A DNA stretch of 7,844 nucleotides from Gemmatimonadales bacterium (GTDB lineage: Bacteria > Gemmatimonadota > Gemmatimonadetes > Gemmatimonadales > GWC2-71-9), in assembly GCA_013813675.1 (NCBI GenBank), contig JACCRH010000056.1:1-7844 (forward strand), given 5' to 3'. The notes under the pieces were generated by a model, which was not told the DNA's origin, ran no database searches, and was given only the letters and a program-made list of their open reading frames with translations. Of this stretch, positions 6,739-7,844 are shown in pieces. The position numbers were made by a program, and so were the translations under genes. How positions within the stretch are numbered: position 1 is the first letter of the stretch; each line of letters begins with the position of its first letter.

Positions 6739-7679
6739 GCGCTCCGAACCGGCGGCGGGTCGCCCACGATTTCGCGGAGCCGGCCACCGTGTTCCTCCAG
6801 CAGCCGCTCGGCATCGTCGCGGGAGACCCCCCGGCGGGCTATGACGATCGCGGTCTTGACCTTCCCCTCCGCCGACTGAATCACGCTCCGGGCGTCCTCC
6901 CGGCCGAGGCCGGTGGTCTCCATCACGATGCGCTGGCTGCGGTCGACCAGTTTGTCGTTCCAGGCGCGGAGGTCCACCATCAGGTTGCCGTAGGTCTTGC
7001 CGATGCGGATCATGGCGCCGGTGGTGAGGGTGTTGAGCACCAGCTTGGTCGCGGTGCCGGCCTTCATCCGGGTCGAGCCGGTGACGATCTCGGGGCCGAC
7101 GGCGACCACGATGCAGACGTCGCAGGTATCCCGGAGCAGCTTGGGCGGCTCGGAGCAGGAGACGATCACGGTGCGGGCGCCGAGCGTCTGGGCGCGGGAG
7201 AGCGCGGCCCGGACGAAGGGAGTGGTGCCGCTGGCCGCGATGCCTACCACCACATCGTCAGGACCGATCCGCCGCGCGTCCATCTCGCCGAGGCCGGCGT
7301 TGACGTCGTCTTCCGCGCCTTCCACCGACTTCACCAGGGCCGGATAGCCGCCGGCGATCACGCCGGCGACCATCTCGGGGGGCGTACCGAAGGTGGGCGG
7401 GCACTCCGCGGCGTCCAGCACGCCCAGGCGTCCACTGGTGCCCGCTCCTACGTACACCAGCCGTCCGCCGGCGCGGAAGGCGGCCTCGATCAGGTCTACC
7501 GCACGCGCGATTGCTTCCCGGGCCCGTGCGACGGCGATGGGGACGGTCGCGTCCTCGGCGCCGATGAGATCGACGATCTCCAGCGAGGAGGCGGTATCGA
7601 TGGTAGCGCTGCGGGGGTTGCGCCGCTCGGTCAGGCGCGCGTCGAGGTAGTCGTCAGCCACGCGGGAAGGCGCTGTCAT
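6735..7679 (-). CDS. murQ: N-acetylmuramic acid 6-phosphate etherase MurQ
   Basis: Family role: cleaves the D-lactyl ether of MurNAc-6-phosphate to give GlcNAc-6-phosphate and D-lactate, the step after AnmK. It is a cytoplasmic SIS-fold enzyme. Its 314 residues are close to the usual length of about 300. Motifs: TERRNPRS (17-24), VGAGTSGRLGVLDAAECPP (77-95), VEGAEDD (119-125), VGIAASGTTPFV (145-156), GPEIVTGSTRMKAGTA (195-210) and GKTYGNLMVDL (227-237). Glu92 and Glu123 are 31 residues apart, as are Glu83 and Glu114 of E. coli MurQ. Residues 265-303 form the C-terminal helical part. It is the first gene of the murQ-anmK-nagZ unit. The start is uncertain: ATG 7679 lies inside an interspersed repeat with no Shine-Dalgarno sequence, and GTG 7661 (codon 7) is an alternative that keeps all conserved motifs. 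No MurR-type regulator gene is next to it in the window. Confidence 0.95.
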   Translation of the reverse strand: MTAPSRVADDYLDARLTERRNPRSATIDTASSLEIVDLIGAEDATVPIAVARAREAIARAVDLIEAAFRAGGRLVYVGAGTSGRLGVLDAAECPPTFGTPPEMVAGVIAGGYPALVKSVEGAEDDVNAGLGEMDARRIGPDDVVVGIAASGTTPFVRAALSRAQTLGARTVIVSCSEPPKLLRDTCDVCIVVAVGPEIVTGSTRMKAGTATKLVLNTLTTGAMIRIGKTYGNLMVDLRAWNDKLVDRSQRIVMETTGLGREDARSVIQSAEGKVKTAIVIARRGVSRDDAERLLEEHGGRLREIVGDPPPVRSA

Positions 7680-7699
7680 CCCGAGCGGAGCGAGGGATC
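7674..7699 (+). repeat. Interspersed repeat of the 'HPERSEG' type at the murQ start
   Basis: On the plus strand TGTCATCCCGAGCGGAGCGA (7674-7693), followed by GGGATC, resembles the short intergenic repeat scattered through many high-GC genomes. When translated it gives the familiar spurious peptide HPERSEGS. I recognise the family from memory. Only one copy is in the window, so repetition cannot be shown here. It contains the complement of the murQ ATG (7677-7679), so the repeat may have supplied the present start codon. Confidence 0.55.
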
Positions 7700-7708
7700 G
7701 GTCCGCTC
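7683..7708 (-). promoter_or_regulatory. Hairpin just upstream of the murQ start codon
   Basis: GAGCGGA (7683-7689) and TCCGCTC (7702-7708) are perfect 7-base inverted arms around a 12-base loop. In the murQ transcript the stem would end three bases before ATG 7679 and occupy the region where ribosomes bind. It could limit murQ translation or simply be part of the repeat. It has no U-tract, so it is not an intrinsic terminator. Confidence 0.35.
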
Positions 7709-7712
7709 ATGA

Positions 7713-7739
7713 GTGTGAGCATCGGAGGGAGGTGTGAGC
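7713..7739. repeat. Direct repeat GTGTGAGC, 19-base period, upstream of murQ
   Basis: GTGTGAGC occurs at 7713-7720 and again at 7732-7739. The 8-base palindrome CTCATGAG (7706-7713) abuts the first copy, so TGAG-type half-sites occur three times in 34 bases. This might be a regulator binding site for the murQ operon. The motif is short and no regulator gene is visible. Confidence 0.3.
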
Positions 7740-7758
7740 GGCTTGGACAAAGCGCATT

Positions 7759-7788
7759 AAATTAGACCCCGTCGAACATCTGGGGCAA
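7759..7788 (-). promoter_or_regulatory. Weak candidate promoter for murQ-anmK-nagZ
   Basis: On the minus strand TTGCCC (7788-7783) and TAATTT (7764-7759) are 18 bases apart. They match the consensus at four and three of six positions. The main support is that 7756-7764 is the only clear AT-rich patch upstream of murQ, about 80 bases before its start. TTTAAT (7761-7756) matches the -10 better but has no -35 partner at 17 bases. Confidence 0.25.
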
Positions 7789-7844
7789 CTCCCCGGCTCT
7801 TCACCCGTTCCCTGCCGTCGAGGTCTTCGTGCGCTCTTGCCGGG

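Larger units (their letters stand above)
7680..7844. other. Region upstream of murQ to the window edge
   Basis: These 165 bases contain the repeat, hairpin, direct repeat and AT-rich patch listed separately. From 7844 to 7757 on the minus strand one frame stays open for 28 codons (ending RRGLI, then TAA 7759-7757). It could be the tail of an upstream gene, but only about half of its third positions are G or C, unlike the clear genes here. A GGGG-CAACT-CCCC mini-hairpin lies at 7782-7794. No tRNA or convincing terminator was seen. Confidence 0.4.

Noticed and set aside
6789..7712. Plus-strand open frame of 307 codons opposite murQ
   Set aside because: Antisense shadow of murQ. Its C-terminal HPERSEG peptide comes from the repeat at 7674-7699 and is a known kind of false protein signal.
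7782..7794. GGGG-CAACT-CCCC hairpin as a terminator
   Set aside because: The stem is only four pairs and no T-run follows on either strand.
7757..7844. Possible 3' end of an upstream minus-strand gene
   Set aside because: Only 28 codons are visible, third-position G/C is about half, and no motif is present. It cannot be separated from chance with this window.

Overview
The window is a GC-rich bacterial chromosomal segment, densely coding, with strong G/C bias at third codon positions. It encodes peptidoglycan breakdown and recycling. An AmpG-type muropeptide permease, a NagZ without a signal peptide, AnmK and MurQ together point to a diderm that imports anhydro-muropeptides and recycles them in the cytoplasm by the E. 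coli-style AnmK-MurQ route. The high GC, the style of the amidase and an interspersed repeat that reads 'HPERSEG' when translated would fit Gemmatimonadota or a similar high-GC phylum. That placement is inference and was not tested. No mobile element, CRISPR array, rRNA or tRNA was seen.

Layout. At 1-1749 (minus) is the 5' part of a probable exported N-acetylmuramoyl-L-alanine amidase, whose 3' end lies outside the window. A 188-base divergent gap (1750-1937) follows. It holds a good sigma70-like promoter (1793-1821, plus) and two tiny overlapping reading frames that lead into the next gene. At 1938-2984 (plus) is a PP2C-type Ser/Thr protein phosphatase with a C-terminal membrane anchor. Seven bases later comes an AmpG-like permease (2992-4191, plus). 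From the other side runs a tight minus-strand operon, murQ (7679-6735), anmK (6738-5614) and nagZ (5617-4184), in which both junctions are ATGA overlaps. The permease and nagZ converge and overlap tail to tail by 8 bases. Upstream of murQ (7680-7844) lie a widespread-type repeat that contains the murQ start codon, a hairpin, a short direct repeat and an AT-rich patch that may be a promoter.

How the genes work together (family knowledge plus inference). The amidase trims peptidoglycan stems outside the cytoplasm. The permease imports GlcNAc-anhydroMurNAc(-peptides), and NagZ removes GlcNAc. AnmK converts anhydroMurNAc to MurNAc-6-phosphate. MurQ cleaves the lactyl ether to give GlcNAc-6-phosphate and D-lactate. 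Cytoplasmic AmpD-type amidase, LD-carboxypeptidase, NagA and NagK are not in the window and would have to be elsewhere. The pathway itself is known. The less expected points are the tail-anchored PP2C phosphatase placed directly before the permease, the chain of GTGA-linked mini-ORFs in its leader, and several altered motif residues in AnmK.
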